Counted from the first letter of the stretch, positions 35,093 to 45,058 are shown. The stretch: 64,000 nucleotides of DNA from Streptomyces peucetius (GCF_025854275.1 NZ_CP107567.1:7986612-8050611), one strand, 5' to 3'. Notes: generated by a model not told the origin, from the letters alone. Made by a program: numbers and translations.

Positions 35093-35627
35093 TCAGTGGA
35101 TGACAGCGACGGCGGGCGCGCTGGCACCGTTGGGGGTGAGGTGTTTGGCCAGGCGGCGTTTGGCACGGGTCAGGCGCATGGCGTAGGCGGCGCGGGTGCA
35201 GCCCAAGACCTGCGCCGCCTCCCGGGCTGTCAGCTGCTCCCACACGTGCAGGGCGAGGACTTCCTGGTCATCCGCGGCCAGGGCCTGCCAGGCAGCGCCG
35301 AGTTCGAGCCGCTGGTGCACCCGCGCCGCGGCATCGTCGGTCGCCTCCCGCAGGCCGGAGGCGGTGGTCTGCTGGATGTGCACCACCAGCGCGGACCGTC
35401 GGCGCATGCCGCGCCCGTCGTTCAGCATCGTGTTTGCGGGCCGTGCGAAACAGCCACGGCCGCGGGTTGTCCGGCAGCTCACGCCTGCGGCGCCAGGCCG
35501 CCAGGAACGTCTCGCCGACGATGTCGTCGACGTTCATCGGATGCGCCCGTCGGCGCACGAACCGCACAACGTCGTCGTAATGAGCCCGGTACACGTCCGT
35601 GAACTCGGCCTCGGAATCAATGGGCAT
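35093..35627 (-). pseudogene. ECF sigma factor interrupted by a +1 frameshift
   Basis: Start ATG 35627 lies behind GGAAGGAAG. Region 2 reads normally (FTDVYRAHYDDVVRFVRRRAH, VDDIVGETFLAAWRRRRELPDNPRPWLF). Near 35430-35437 the frame changes: CGCAAACACGATG has one base more than the expected CGC-AAA-ACG-ATG. Region 4 continues in the other frame (ALAADDQEVLALHVWEQLTAREAAQVLGCTRAAYAMRLTRAKRRLAKHL) to the stop at 35093. Both halves are well conserved, so the lesion is recent or a sequence error. If real, the sigma factor is lost while its membrane partner remains. 35628-35975, upstream, holds no gene. Confidence 0.85.
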
Positions 35628-35975
35628 AACTTCCTTCCGTAGCGTCTGCCCCTGCATGTCCACGACCGGCACAGGTGCAACAGGCACACCAGAAAGAAGT
35701 CGTTCGACGTCGAAGCCCACAGGAACGCCTGCCAGCAGCGGTCGGCGTCCCTCGCGCCGGTGCCCGCCACGGCAGCGCCGTGTCCCCCGGCTCGGTCAGG
35801 CTGTGAGAACAGGCCTGCCCTCAGTCGAGGGCGTATTGAGGTGGCTCAGGCGGCGCTGAGTCCGGCGCGCTCGACGAGCCGGCCGCGTTCGAAGCGGGCT
35901 TTGGCGCGGGGAGGGCGACAAGGAGTGGGGTGTTCACGGCCCGCCCCGGCGCGGGCTGCGGCTTCCCGCCGGCAG

Positions 35976-37760
35976 CTACTCGTCCGCGGGCATCTCGATG
36001 GTGAACACCGTCCGCACGCCCGGCGTGCTCTCGGCCCCGACCGTCCCACCGTGGGCCTCTGTCAGTTTGCGGACGATGGGCAGGCCCAGGCCGCTGCCGC
36101 CCGTCCGGCGGCTGCGTGACTTCTCCGCGCGCCAGAACCGGTCGAAGACCCTGGGGAGGTCGTCCGGGGCGATACCGGTGCCGGTGTCGGTCACCTGGAG
36201 GGTGACGGTGTCACCGCCGCGGTGGGCTGCGAGCGTGACGAAGCCTCCGGCAGGTGTGTGCTGGACGGCGTTGGCCACCAAATTGCCCACGGCCTGACGC
36301 AGGCGTACCGGGTCGGCGGTAAGTTCGACGTCCGCGGCGGCGTGCACCTGAAGCGTCACTCCCGATGCGGCGGCCTGTGCCTGGTGAGCGGCCGCCACCT
36401 GGGAGAGTACGTCCGCCACGCGCAGCGGCTCGGGATGGATCCGCAGTTCGCCCGCGTCGGCGGCGGCGAGGACCTGCAGGTCGTCGACGATGCGCTGCAG
36501 GAGCACCGCTTCTTCGAGGAGGGAGCGTACGAACTCGGGGTCCGGGGAGACGATCCCGTCGTCCGCGATCTCCAGCCAGCCCCGCATGGTGGTCAGCGGT
36601 GTGCGCAGTTCGTGCGCGATGTCGCTCACCATGGCCTTGCGCTGCGCCTCGATACGGGACCGGCGCTCGGACAGGTCGTTGAAGGCGGCCGCAAGGTAAC
36701 CGGTCTCGTCACGGGTGGTGACCGGTACGGTGACGTACTCCTCGCCCGAGCGCTGCGCTGCGTCCGTGAGCGCTCGCAAGGGCCGTACCAGCCGGATCGC
36801 GACGGCCGCCGTCACCGCGACCGTCAGCGCGAGCACGGCGCCCGTCACACCGACGAGACGGACCGTGTTCCCCTTCGACAGGTCGAACAGGGGAGCGGTG
36901 TCTGCGTCCGCGGAGGCGAGGTAGAGCAGCGCGGGCGGCGCGACATACGGGTCGAGCTGCGTTCTGCGGCTGTCGTCGACGCATTCGTCCACGGCCTTCT
37001 TGGACTTCTGGTCCGTTATCTCCTTGCTCACCCAGGTGAGGTCCGGCTGGATCCGGAAGATCTCGGTCACCGGGAGTTCCTGCTCGGCGAGGCACTGCTT
37101 CACCAGCGTGTCGAGCCGCTTCAGTGCCCGCTCTTCCGTTGCGGTGGGTTCACTCAGCTCGCCGTAGTCGCATTCGGCCATGTCCAGCGGGCCGTCGTCC
37201 TGCGCAGGCTCCAGCGAGGGCCGCCCGCTGGAGGATTCGGCCACGCGGACGTCTATACGGAAGTCACGCAGACAGAGCGACATCTTCTTCGCGATCTTGT
37301 GCAGCGCAGAGCGTTCCTCGGCCGGAAGACGGTAGGGCCCCACCGCACGCGGGTCGATGCGATAGCCCTCCACCCGTCCGGTGCCCGAAGCGGACTCCGC
37401 ACGCAGCGGATCGATGGCGGCGGAGGCACGCCGGGGGAGCGCGGTCGCCTCCGCGGCAGTGTCGGCGATCACCCGGTGGGCTTCGGTGGTCAGCGCGATG
37501 CGCTGATCCGTCCTGCGCGCCAGTCGATCCAGGACCGGTCCCACACCGCTCCAGTCGGCGTGGGTGGCGGCGTACCCCGTGAGCTCGTCCTGGATGGCCG
37601 CGTCATCCGCCAGTACCTGCCCCTGTTCCTGCTCGATCGCGCGGGTGGTGATGCGCACCGCGAACCACGTGGTGGCCGCGATCGAGCACATCGCGATCAG
37701 CACCGAGGTGGCCAGGAGCCGCGCGAGGAGGGTGTGGCGCAGCGGAATTCGGCTCGTCAC
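35976..37760 (-). CDS. Sensor histidine kinase with four-cysteine extracytoplasmic domain
   Basis: A 594-residue kinase starting at GTG 37760, 1 nt after the response-regulator stop. Membrane helix ~11-35, then a ~265-residue extracytoplasmic domain, second helix ~302-323, HAMP ~324-375, HisKA with His383 (SDIAHELRTPLTTM), and HATPase with VANAVQHTPAG, DTGTGIAPDDLPRVFDRFWRAEKSRSRRTGGSGLGLPIV. The sensor contains Cys163, Cys197, Cys223 and Cys260. Their spacing (34/26/37) and surrounding residues resemble the lipoprotein at 42119-42736 (38/29/40), notably CLxxxxLxVxxI..QPDLTW...I...K......C. This suggests one shared domain. It probably controls the divergent MacAB-like operon. Confidence 0.93.
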   Translation of the reverse strand: MTSRIPLRHTLLARLLATSVLIAMCSIAATTWFAVRITTRAIEQEQGQVLADDAAIQDELTGYAATHADWSGVGPVLDRLARRTDQRIALTTEAHRVIADTAAEATALPRRASAAIDPLRAESASGTGRVEGYRIDPRAVGPYRLPAEERSALHKIAKKMSLCLRDFRIDVRVAESSSGRPSLEPAQDDGPLDMAECDYGELSEPTATEERALKRLDTLVKQCLAEQELPVTEIFRIQPDLTWVSKEITDQKSKKAVDECVDDSRRTQLDPYVAPPALLYLASADADTAPLFDLSKGNTVRLVGVTGAVLALTVAVTAAVAIRLVRPLRALTDAAQRSGEEYVTVPVTTRDETGYLAAAFNDLSERRSRIEAQRKAMVSDIAHELRTPLTTMRGWLEIADDGIVSPDPEFVRSLLEEAVLLQRIVDDLQVLAAADAGELRIHPEPLRVADVLSQVAAAHQAQAAASGVTLQVHAAADVELTADPVRLRQAVGNLVANAVQHTPAGGFVTLAAHRGGDTVTLQVTDTGTGIAPDDLPRVFDRFWRAEKSRSRRTGGSGLGLPIVRKLTEAHGGTVGAESTPGVRTVFTIEMPADE

Positions 37761-37761
37761 G

Positions 37762-38442
37762 CTACCCGCCGATCAGCTTGTACCCGACGCCGAAGACCGT
37801 CACCAGCCGGGCCGGCGATCGCGGATCGGCCTCGATCTTCCTGCGCAGGTTCATGATGTGCATGTCGATGACCCGCTCGGTCTGCATCCGCTGGTCGCCG
37901 AAGCACCGCTGGAGCTGACGGCGTGTGAAGACCCGCCCGGGCGAGGCCGCCATGGCGCTGATGATCCCGAACTCGCCGGGTGTGCAGGACACTCGCCGCC
38001 CGTCGCACAGCACCTCGCGCCGGTCCGGATGCACGACGAGCGTGCCCACCCGCAGCGCCCCGTCGTCGTCGGGTTCCCTGCGGCGGCGCCGCAGCATCGC
38101 CCGGACGCGGGCCGTCAGCTCGCGCGGGCTGTAGGGCTTGGTCATGTAGTCGTCCGCACCCAGGTCCAGGCCGGTCAGGATGTCGTCCTCCGAGGTGCGC
38201 GCCGTGAGCATGAGCACGAGCGCGTCGCATTCCGCGCGCAGGACGCGGCACACCTCGAAGCCGTCGATGTCCGGCAGCATCACGTCGAGGACCAGCAGGT
38301 CCGGGGGCCACCGCCGCGCCTGTTCGAGGGCGGCCGGCCCGTCGTGCACGACGCAGACGACGTGTCCCTCGGGGATCAGGGACAGGCGGATCACCTCCGC
38401 CTGTTTCGCGTCGTCCTCGACGACAAGGATGTGTGCGCTCAT
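37762..38442 (-). CDS. OmpR/PhoB-type response regulator
   Basis: A 226-residue protein. The receiver has Asp53 in LLVLDVMLPDIDG, the LTA Thr region and the TKPYSPREL Lys region. The C-terminal winged helix ends VIDMHIMNLRRKIEADPRSPARLVTVFGVGYKLIGG. I chose ATG 38442. TAGCAT ends 7 nt upstream and no ribosome site is visible, so the mRNA may be leaderless. It forms an operon with the kinase (1-nt gap) and is divergent from the macA-like operon. The ~280-bp gap between should hold its binding sites. Confidence 0.94.
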   Translation of the reverse strand: MSAHILVVEDDAKQAEVIRLSLIPEGHVVCVVHDGPAALEQARRWPPDLLVLDVMLPDIDGFEVCRVLRAECDALVLMLTARTSEDDILTGLDLGADDYMTKPYSPRELTARVRAMLRRRRREPDDDGALRVGTLVVHPDRREVLCDGRRVSCTPGEFGIISAMAASPGRVFTRRQLQRCFGDQRMQTERVIDMHIMNLRRKIEADPRSPARLVTVFGVGYKLIGG

Positions 38443-38720
38443 CGGTCCGATGCTAAATCCGGTTCGCCATGGCACGGGCACGGCTGAGAGGAACCTCGCA
38501 CGCTGACCACTTCTTGATATCCGTACGCCAGGCTCTGCCGTACGGCCTTGTCACGGCGGGCAAAACGGCCCGCGGAAGGTCGGCCGGATGCCGTGCTCCG
38601 CGCACCCCGATCGCCGTCGCCTGACAGTCCGGAACGAGCCATGTGCACGAGAAGAGTCTGCGAAGCATGAGAGACAACCGCAGGGGGACGGACAGTGCCC
38701 ACGTCAGCCCCGAGGAGACG

Positions 38721-40088
38721 ATGCGTCTGGCCGCCGTGCGGCCGTTGGGTGACGTGGAGCCATATGCCGGGAGGCCCGGGGACGGTGCGGTGACCGAGTC
38801 GTCGGCCGACCCGGTTCCGGTGTCCAGGGGCAGGTCCGCACGGCGCCGCCGAACGGCGGTAGGCGTCGCGGTGGTCCTCCTCGCGACGGGCGGCGCCGCG
38901 ACGGGCACGGTCCTGTGGCCCGACGGCGGCGCCGAACGCGCCGCGGCGGAGCCCCAGCAGGTCGAGCTCGCCACGGTGAGCCGCACCACTCTCTCCGAGA
39001 GCCTCTCGCTGCCCGGCAACCTGGGGTACGGCGCCCAGCGCACGCTGCACCCGTACGGCGGCGGACGGGTCACCTGGTTGCCGGAGGTGGGTGCCACGAT
39101 CAAGCGCGGTCAGACGATCTGGCGCGTCGACGACCGCCCGGTCGTCCTGCTCTACGGTGACACTCCGGTGTTCCGCCCCCTGGACAGAGCCGGCCTGGTG
39201 GGCCGGGACGTGCGCGTCATCGCAGACCATCTCAGGAGCCTCGGCTACGACATCGGCGCCCAGCTCCCCGAGGGCACCTGGGTGCGCAGCACCGCTGCCT
39301 CGTCGTCGAGCGATCCCTCCGCCCGGGAGGCGGACGCCACGACCACGGCACAGCCCAGCACAGCGCCCAGTCCTTCGGCGTCGGACGGCGGATCCGGGAC
39401 CCAGGCCGAGGACGGTCGGGCCAAGCCCTCCACCACGCTCACCAAGGTGCGCAAGGGCGATGCCGTGCTCACTCCGAGCCTCATCGCCGCCATCGGGCGA
39501 TGGCAGCGCAGCCAGGACATGGACCCCTCGGGAGTGATCCGGCCGGCAGAGGTCTTCGTCACGTCCGGAGGTGTACGCGTCGGCAAGGTGCTGGCGCAGG
39601 TCGGCGACGACACGAGCACTGGTCTGATCTCCGTCACCTCTACCGGGAAACAGGTCACCTTGGCCGTCCACGCCTCGGAGGCCGGCTCGGTACGCGAGGA
39701 CGCCCGCGTCCGCGTGACGCTCCCCGACCAGAGGCAGGTGCACGGCACCGTCACGTCCGTCGGGACCGTCGTACAGGACGACGAGGCGGACAACCCGGGC
39801 CGGAGTGCCACCGCGGGACGCGTCGCCGTCACCGTCCGCCTCGACAGCGACGACGAGGTACGACGACTCGACTCGGCTCCCGTCCAGGTCGAGTTCCCCG
39901 GCCAGACGAAGCGCGACGTGCTGGCGGTGCCCGTGGGAGCCCTGCTCGCCCTGAGCGAAGGGGGCTATGCCCTGCGGACCGAGGACGGCCGACTGGTCGC
40001 CGTCGAAACCGGCATGTTCGCCAAGGGCATGGTCGAGGTCACCGGCTCCGGCCTGCGCGAGGGACTGCGTGTGGAGACTGCCTCATGA
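38721..40088 (+). CDS. MacA/HlyD-like efflux adaptor with peptidoglycan-binding domain
   Basis: About 455 residues from ATG 38721, chosen for the GAGGAG just upstream; ATG 38667 and GTG 38790 are alternatives. One N-terminal membrane helix ([23 protein letters not shown]) follows an Arg-rich stretch. After it come a lipoyl-like half ([30 protein letters not shown]) and a PG_binding_1-like fold split by a Ser/Thr/Pro-rich insert of ~60 residues ([10 protein letters not shown] ... [14 protein letters not shown]), then beta-barrel segments and a C-terminal membrane-proximal domain. Such adaptors link MacB-type pumps to the cell wall in Gram-positives. The stop overlaps the ATPase start (ATGA). 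Confidence 0.85.
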   Translation: MRLAAVRPLGDVEPYAGRPGDGAVTESSADPVPVSRGRSARRRRTAVGVAVVLLATGGAATGTVLWPDGGAERAAAEPQQVELATVSRTTLSESLSLPGNLGYGAQRTLHPYGGGRVTWLPEVGATIKRGQTIWRVDDRPVVLLYGDTPVFRPLDRAGLVGRDVRVIADHLRSLGYDIGAQLPEGTWVRSTAASSSSDPSAREADATTTAQPSTAPSPSASDGGSGTQAEDGRAKPSTTLTKVRKGDAVLTPSLIAAIGRWQRSQDMDPSGVIRPAEVFVTSGGVRVGKVLAQVGDDTSTGLISVTSTGKQVTLAVHASEAGSVREDARVRVTLPDQRQVHGTVTSVGTVVQDDEADNPGRSATAGRVAVTVRLDSDDEVRRLDSAPVQVEFPGQTKRDVLAVPVGALLALSEGGYALRTEDGRLVAVETGMFAKGMVEVTGSGLREGLRVETAS

Positions 40089-40771
40089 GCGCCGTCATCG
40101 CCGTACGCGACGCAGTCATGGCCTACGCCGGCGGCGTCCGCGCCCTCGACGGAGTCTCCCTCAGCGTGCGGGACGGGGAGATCCTCGCGATCGTCGGACC
40201 CTCCGGCTCCGGCAAGTCGACCCTGCTGAACATCATGGGCACCCTGGACCGGCCCACCTCCGGCACCGTCGAACTCGACGGCAACGACATCTCACGGCTG
40301 TCCGACCGCCAGGTGTCGGCCCTGCGGGGACGGCGCCTGGGGTTCGTCTTCCAGCAGTTCCACCTCACCGACGGACTTACCGCCGCCGAGAACGTCGCCA
40401 CCGGCCTGCTGTACGCGGGCGTGCCCCGGCGGCGCCGCCTCCCCCTGGCACGGGAAGCCCTCGCACGGGTGGGGCTGGCCCACCGCACCGACCACAGACC
40501 CGGCCAGCTGTCCGGCGGCGAACGCCAGCGCGTCGCCATCGCCCGGGCGCTCGTCAACCGGCCCGCGCTGGTCCTCGCCGACGAGCCGACCGGCGCCCTG
40601 GACACTGCCAACGGCGCCGCGGTCCTCAACCTGTTCCTGCAGCTCAATGCGGAGGGCACCACCATCGCGCTGATCACCCACGACCGCGGCATCGCCGCAC
40701 AAATGCCCCGCCGCGTCGAGATCCTCGACGGCCGCATCGTCACCGACACACACACCGGACGCAGCGCATGA
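40085..40771 (+). CDS. MacB-type ABC ATPase
   Basis: A 228-residue ATPase with Walker [10 protein letters not shown] at 38-46, Q-loop FQQFHL, signature [15 protein letters not shown], Walker [14 protein letters not shown] and switch His in LITHDRG. It overlaps the adaptor upstream and the FtsX-type permease downstream by 4 nt each. It powers the tripartite-like MacAB exporter. Confidence 0.95.
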   Translation: MSAVIAVRDAVMAYAGGVRALDGVSLSVRDGEILAIVGPSGSGKSTLLNIMGTLDRPTSGTVELDGNDISRLSDRQVSALRGRRLGFVFQQFHLTDGLTAAENVATGLLYAGVPRRRRLPLAREALARVGLAHRTDHRPGQLSGGERQRVAIARALVNRPALVLADEPTGALDTANGAAVLNLFLQLNAEGTTIALITHDRGIAAQMPRRVEILDGRIVTDTHTGRSA

Positions 40772-42078
40772 CCGATCTGAAGCCGCCCGCCGAGTCACCC
40801 GCCGCCGAGTCCCCCGCCGAGTCAGGCGCGCGCCGGGGAACGGCCACCGCCGCGCCCGGACGACGCAGGGTCGCGCCCACCGGCCCGGTCCGCCTGACGC
40901 CGCTCGACCTGCTCGGACTCGGCCTGCTGGGCATCCGCACCAGGAAGCTGCGGGCGGCGCTGTCCGCCCTGGGGATCTCCATCGGCATCGCCACGGTGAT
41001 CATCGTGACGGCCATCCCGGCGTCCAGCCAGAAGGCGCTGATGCAGCAGCTGTCCGCGCTGGGCACCAATCTGCTGCGCGCCCAGCCCGTGTCCAACCAG
41101 GGCAGCGACAAGCCCGTCTCCCTGCCGGCGGAATCGGTGGACATGGTCGAGCGTGTCGGCCCGGTCATCCGGGCCAGCGCGGTCGCCAACACCCATGCCA
41201 CCGTGCATCGTTCGGACCGCGCGGACCCCGCGGACTACACCGGCCTGAGCGTGCTGGCGGCCCGCCGCAACCTGCTGCGGACCGTCGGCGGCACGGTGGT
41301 CTCCGGCCGGTTCCTGACCGAGGACAATGACCGGTTCCCGACCGTGGTCCTCGGCGCCGTGGCGGCCGAGCGCCTCGGCTTCGGCGCCCTGCATGCCGGT
41401 GAGCCCGCCCCGCAGATACGCATCGCCGACCGCTGGTTCACCGTCATCGGCATCCTCGGCCCCGTCCCGCTGGCCGACGACCTCGACCGGGCCGTCCTCG
41501 TCGGCTGGGACGCCGCCGTCAACGAGCTGGACTTCGACGGCCGTCCGACCGTGGTGTACACGAGAGCCGAGGAATCCGCGGTCGAAAGCGTCCGCGCTGT
41601 GCTGCCCGCCACCATCGACCCGCAGACGCCCGGACTCGTACAGGTCAGCCGGCCCTCCGACGCCCTGGCCGCCAAGCGGGCGACCGAGTCCACGTTCTCA
41701 GCCCTGTTCGTGGGCCTGGCCGGCATCGCCCTCCTGGTCGGCGGCATCGGCGTGGCCAACACCATGGTCATCTCGGTGCTCGAACGCCGTCGCGAGATCG
41801 GCCTGCGGCGGGCTCTGGGCGCCAGCCGGGGCCAGGTACGCGGCCAGTTCCTGACCGAGTCGGTCGTCCTGTCCGGGCTCGGCGGCGCCGCCGGGGTCCT
41901 GCTCGGCTGTGCCGCCGCCATCGGCTACGCGTCCGTGCGCGACTGGCCGCCCGTCATCCCCGCCACCGCGGTCGGCGCCGGTCTGGGCGGCGCCGTCCTC
42001 ATCGGCGTCGTCGCCGGCGTCTACCCCGCCGTACGCGCCTCCCGTCTGACACCAACCGAGGCGCTTGCCTCGACCTGA
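40768..42078 (+). CDS. MacB-type FtsX permease
   Basis: A 436-residue permease with four membrane helices in the MacB arrangement: one after the cytoplasmic N-terminus ([20 protein letters not shown]), a ~230-residue periplasmic-type domain, then three helices from ~300. The conserved C-terminal MacB/LolC pattern is present: [43 protein letters not shown], then [18 protein letters not shown]. The N-terminal ~40 residues are Ala/Pro/Glu-rich. Part of the adaptor-ATPase-permease-lipoprotein operon. Confidence 0.94.
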   Translation: MTDLKPPAESPAAESPAESGARRGTATAAPGRRRVAPTGPVRLTPLDLLGLGLLGIRTRKLRAALSALGISIGIATVIIVTAIPASSQKALMQQLSALGTNLLRAQPVSNQGSDKPVSLPAESVDMVERVGPVIRASAVANTHATVHRSDRADPADYTGLSVLAARRNLLRTVGGTVVSGRFLTEDNDRFPTVVLGAVAAERLGFGALHAGEPAPQIRIADRWFTVIGILGPVPLADDLDRAVLVGWDAAVNELDFDGRPTVVYTRAEESAVESVRAVLPATIDPQTPGLVQVSRPSDALAAKRATESTFSALFVGLAGIALLVGGIGVANTMVISVLERRREIGLRRALGASRGQVRGQFLTESVVLSGLGGAAGVLLGCAAAIGYASVRDWPPVIPATAVGAGLGGAVLIGVVAGVYPAVRASRLTPTEALAST

Positions 42079-42118
42079 AGCCGACCTAAATACGCACACT
42101 CACGAACAGGTGCTCACC

Positions 42119-42736
42119 ATGCTCAACATCAAAGGAAAGTCACTCCCTGCGGAGCGTCGTGCTGCCGTGACCTTCGCCGTGGTGACCGTGGTCGCCCTGG
42201 GTTTCACAGGTTGCGGCGGCTCCGGTGACTCGGGCGGCTCCGGCAAGAAGCACGAGGTGGCGTCCCTGGAGAAGGGCAACAAGAAACCGTCCGCAGCGGC
42301 GTCTTCCGCCGACGCTGACGGGGGGCGGCCACGCCTTCGCGTGGACAGCACGGAGGACGAGGTACGCGCCCTGTACAACGCGTACTACTCCTGTCTCCAA
42401 CAGCACGGCGGAAAGGCGGAGCAGGTCACCGGACCGAAGTCGGGAGGTGAGTACGTGCTGGGCAGCCCCGAGGACGAGCAGCAGCCGGCGGAGGCGGTGA
42501 AGGCCTGCGAGAAGAAGAATCCCCTTCCCCCGCCGGAGACCGACCCCCAGCAGAACCCGAACTACGCCGAAAACTTCCGCGCCTGGGTCGCGTGCATCAA
42601 CGACCGGGGACTGCGCATCAAGGCCCTGCCCGACGGCAGCGGCTGGAACTGGGACAGCAGCATCTCGGAGGAGGAGAAGGGATCGGCACGGGTCGAGAAG
42701 ATCATCCGGGACTGCGAGATCGAGGCGTTCAAGTAG
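42119..42736 (+). CDS. Four-cysteine lipoprotein of the MacAB operon
   Basis: A 205-residue protein. A lipobox LGFTGC (Cys32) follows a hydrophobic helix, then a Gly/Ser/Lys linker. The mature domain has Cys92, Cys130, Cys159 and Cys199 (spacing 38/29/40). Its last third (CINDRGLRIKALPDG..WNW...ISEEEKGSARVEKIIRDC) resembles the extracytoplasmic domain of the kinase encoded divergently at 35976-37760. I infer a homologous, probably disulfide-bonded domain and a role in sensing, sequestering or presenting the signal or the exported substrate. It starts 40 nt after the permease gene and is probably in the same operon. I do not recognise a named family. Confidence 0.85.
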   Translation: MLNIKGKSLPAERRAAVTFAVVTVVALGFTGCGGSGDSGGSGKKHEVASLEKGNKKPSAAASSADADGGRPRLRVDSTEDEVRALYNAYYSCLQQHGGKAEQVTGPKSGGEYVLGSPEDEQQPAEAVKACEKKNPLPPPETDPQQNPNYAENFRAWVACINDRGLRIKALPDGSGWNWDSSISEEEKGSARVEKIIRDCEIEAFK

Positions 42737-42751
42737 GAAGCACCATCTGGA

Positions 42752-42772
42752 TCCCCCTGCGACTTCGGGGGA
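42752..42772 (+). terminator. Hairpin after the lipoprotein gene
   Basis: TCCCCC (42752-42757) pairs with GGGGGA (42767-42772) across 9 nt, 15 nt after the lipoprotein stop. Confidence 0.45.
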
Positions 42773-43229
42773 GGGGCAGGCCTGACTCGCTCGGCGAGCC
42801 GGGCCGGCCGCCGTCGTATCTCCCCTTGCCGAGGTGAAGAAGAACCGGGCGGTGCGCGGCAGTCCCGCGGGCGGAGTCACCGGCCAGGCGATGCAGGTGA
42901 AGGCGAGGTGGATGTCGGCACGGTCGGTGACAATCCAGCGGGCGGCGGTGTGACGCGGCCCTCGGCGGGCGGCAGGTCGGACAGGTACGGCGGCGTCCTG
43001 AGGTTGGGGGCGGAACGCCGGCCGGCCCTTCCGGCAACGGGACACTGATCGCGTCAAACCCGTCCCTGCTGAGTGCACGGTCGGCCGCCGGGAAGGAATG
43101 CCCTGGAACTGGCGCCCTGCGGCGGTGCGCTGATGAGCATCACCGCATGCGCTCATGGTCAACACGTTGCCGACGTCAGCGCCTAGCGTCCCTCACGTAT
43201 CGCAAGCACGGCACCGCGGGAGGCGCTTC
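42773..43229. other. Gap upstream of dps
   Basis: No gene can be supported. A possible -10 (TAGCGT, ~43184) and a GGGAGG ribosome site lie just before dps. Confidence 0.4.
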
Positions 43230-43805
43230 ATGACCACCAGCCCCAACCCCCTGAGCAGCCAGCCGCGGCTGCATCAAAAAAGCAAGGTGATCCAGGATTT
43301 CGGGACGGTCAAGCAGATCCCTCTCGGCCTGTCCTACGACGCGCGTATGTACTCCTGCCAGCGCCTGAACAAGGTCCTGGCGGACACGCAGATCCTCTAC
43401 AGCCTGTACAAGAAGCACCATTGGAACATGCGGGGCGCGACCTTTTACCAGCTGCACGTGCTACTGGACAAACATGCGGGAGAGCAGCTGGAACTCGTCG
43501 ACACGATCGCCGAGCGGGTCCAGGCCCTGGGCGGCGTAGCGGTGGGCGATCCCCGGCACGCCGCCGAGATTACGTCGATTCCACGTCCGCCTGACGGGGT
43601 GGAGGAAGTCCCCGGGATGCTCGCGCGGTTGCTGGAGGCCCACGAGACGATCCTGGTCGAGGCCCGTGACGCGGCGGCCCGCAGCGCCGAACTGGGCGAT
43701 GACGGCACCAACGACGTTCTGGTCTCGCAGGTGATCCGCACGGGTGAGTTGCAGGCCTGGTTCCTTGCCGAACACCTGGTCGAGACTCCTCTCGTCCGCC
43801 TCTGA
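43230..43805 (+). CDS. dps: Dps-family ferritin-like DNA-protection protein
   Basis: A 191-residue protein; ATG 43230 follows GGGAGG. The ferroxidase ligands keep the exact spacing of Listeria Dps: His64 (HHWNMRG), His76, Asp80, Asp91 and Glu95 (12, 4, 11 and 4 apart). Dps forms 12-mers that oxidise and store iron with H2O2 and protect DNA. The N-terminal tail (~35 residues) is basic, as in DNA-binding members. A broken copy is at 16816-17225. Confidence 0.92.
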   Translation: MTTSPNPLSSQPRLHQKSKVIQDFGTVKQIPLGLSYDARMYSCQRLNKVLADTQILYSLYKKHHWNMRGATFYQLHVLLDKHAGEQLELVDTIAERVQALGGVAVGDPRHAAEITSIPRPPDGVEEVPGMLARLLEAHETILVEARDAAARSAELGDDGTNDVLVSQVIRTGELQAWFLAEHLVETPLVRL

Positions 43806-44138
43806 GCGCATCAGGACCACCGACGCCTCAACCGGCCGCTCCACGGCGGTGGCAGCGCACCGCTGACAGTTCCTGGAAGTGTCGAAATCCGCGGGCGCCG
43901 ACTCCCACCCCCGGCCGGCTGCCGTCCCTCCGTGGCCGCAGCCCCGGTCTTCACGCCATGGGGCAGGGCGGGCACCGGATCGTACGCGCTCTTCAGGGTG
44001 TGTGCCCCGGCCCCGCGGCCGTCGGATTTCCGATCGGCAGGCGAGAGTGTGACCTCCCTTGCCAGCCGAGTCTTCTTTCGCCCATCCCAGCCGTTCCCCG
44101 CAAGAAGTTTCACTGCGACCGTCTCCAAGGAGAATGTC
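43806..44138. other. Gap between dps and secreted hydrolase
   Basis: No gene seen. The reading frame that extends upstream from the hydrolase has no signal-peptide or domain features. Confidence 0.4.
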
Positions 44139-44990
44139 ATGTTCCGCTTCTCTCGCGCCCGCTCAACCGTCCACACGATCGCCACCGTGACTCTCGCTTC
44201 GATCGTGACCGGCTCCCTGCTTGCCGCGAGCACAGTGAGCAGCAGCGCCACCACACACAAGGCCGGGGCGGACAAGGCCAAGCCGACCATCGTGCTCGTC
44301 CATGGCGCCTTTGCCGACGCCTCCAGCTGGTCCGGCGTGATCCAGCGCCTGCAGCGCGACGGTTACCCGGTCATCGCCATGGCCAACCCGCTGCGCGGTC
44401 TGAGCAGCGACGCCGTCTACCTGCGCAGTGTCCTGGACACCGTGAAGGGGCCGGTGGTCCTGGTCGGCCACTCCTACGGCGGCTCGGTGATCACCCAGGC
44501 CGCCGCCGGGGACCCTGACGTCAAGGCGCTGGTCTACATCGCAGCATTCATCCCGAACGTCGGCGAAAGCGCCGGCGAGCTGGCCACCAAGTTCGCCGGC
44601 AGCACCCTGGGCGAGGCCGTCAACACTGCCCCCTACCCCCTTCCCGGCGGCGACAACGGCACAGAGCTGACCATCCAACAGGACAGATTCCACCAGCAGT
44701 TCGCCGCCGACGTACCCGTCACCACCGCCGCGATAATGGCGGCCACCCAGCGGCCGGTCTCCACTCTCGCCCTGGAGGAGAAGGCCTCGAAGGCGGCATG
44801 GCAGGACATTCCCTCCTACGCCCTGATCGCCGGCGAGGACTACAACATCCCGCCCAAGGCCGAGCAGTGGATGGCCGAGCGCGCCCACGCCCACACTGTC
44901 ACGGTCGACAGCGCCTCTCACGCGGTCACGGTCTCGCACCCGGCGGCGGTAACCGACCTGATCCTCCGCGCTGCCCGCGACACCCGCTGA
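44139..44990 (+). CDS. Secreted alpha/beta hydrolase (EstC/salicylate-esterase-like)
   Basis: A 283-residue protein; ATG 44139 is 7 nt after AAGGAG. A signal peptide spans ~1-37 (basic start, hydrophobic core IATVTLASIVTGSLLAAS). The hydrolase fold begins IVLVHGAFADASSW (HG oxyanion region). Ser112 is the nucleophile in GHSYGG, Asp is in AGEDYNIPP, and the catalytic His is in SASHAVTVSHP. This is the subgroup of short alpha/beta hydrolases that includes EstC and plant salicylate esterases. The natural substrate is unknown. A very strong terminator follows. Confidence 0.9.
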   Translation: MFRFSRARSTVHTIATVTLASIVTGSLLAASTVSSSATTHKAGADKAKPTIVLVHGAFADASSWSGVIQRLQRDGYPVIAMANPLRGLSSDAVYLRSVLDTVKGPVVLVGHSYGGSVITQAAAGDPDVKALVYIAAFIPNVGESAGELATKFAGSTLGEAVNTAPYPLPGGDNGTELTIQQDRFHQQFAADVPVTTAAIMAATQRPVSTLALEEKASKAAWQDIPSYALIAGEDYNIPPKAEQWMAERAHAHTVTVDSASHAVTVSHPAAVTDLILRAARDTR

Positions 44991-45026
44991 ACCATCGCAG
45001 ACGGCGGCCGACGACGTCCCGACCGA

Positions 45027-45058
45027 CCGTAGGCGGCCTCCCCTGAGGCCGCCTACGG
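45027..45058 (+). terminator. Strong intrinsic terminator-like hairpin
   Basis: A perfect 14-bp stem (CCGTAGGCGGCCTC with GAGGCCGCCTACGG) closes a 4-nt loop, 37 nt after the hydrolase stop. It is the best terminator hairpin in the window. Confidence 0.85.

Noticed and set aside
42140..43165. A 341-codon minus-strand frame opposite the lipoprotein gene
   Set aside because: No domain; overlaps a clear lipoprotein with lipobox and ribosome site.
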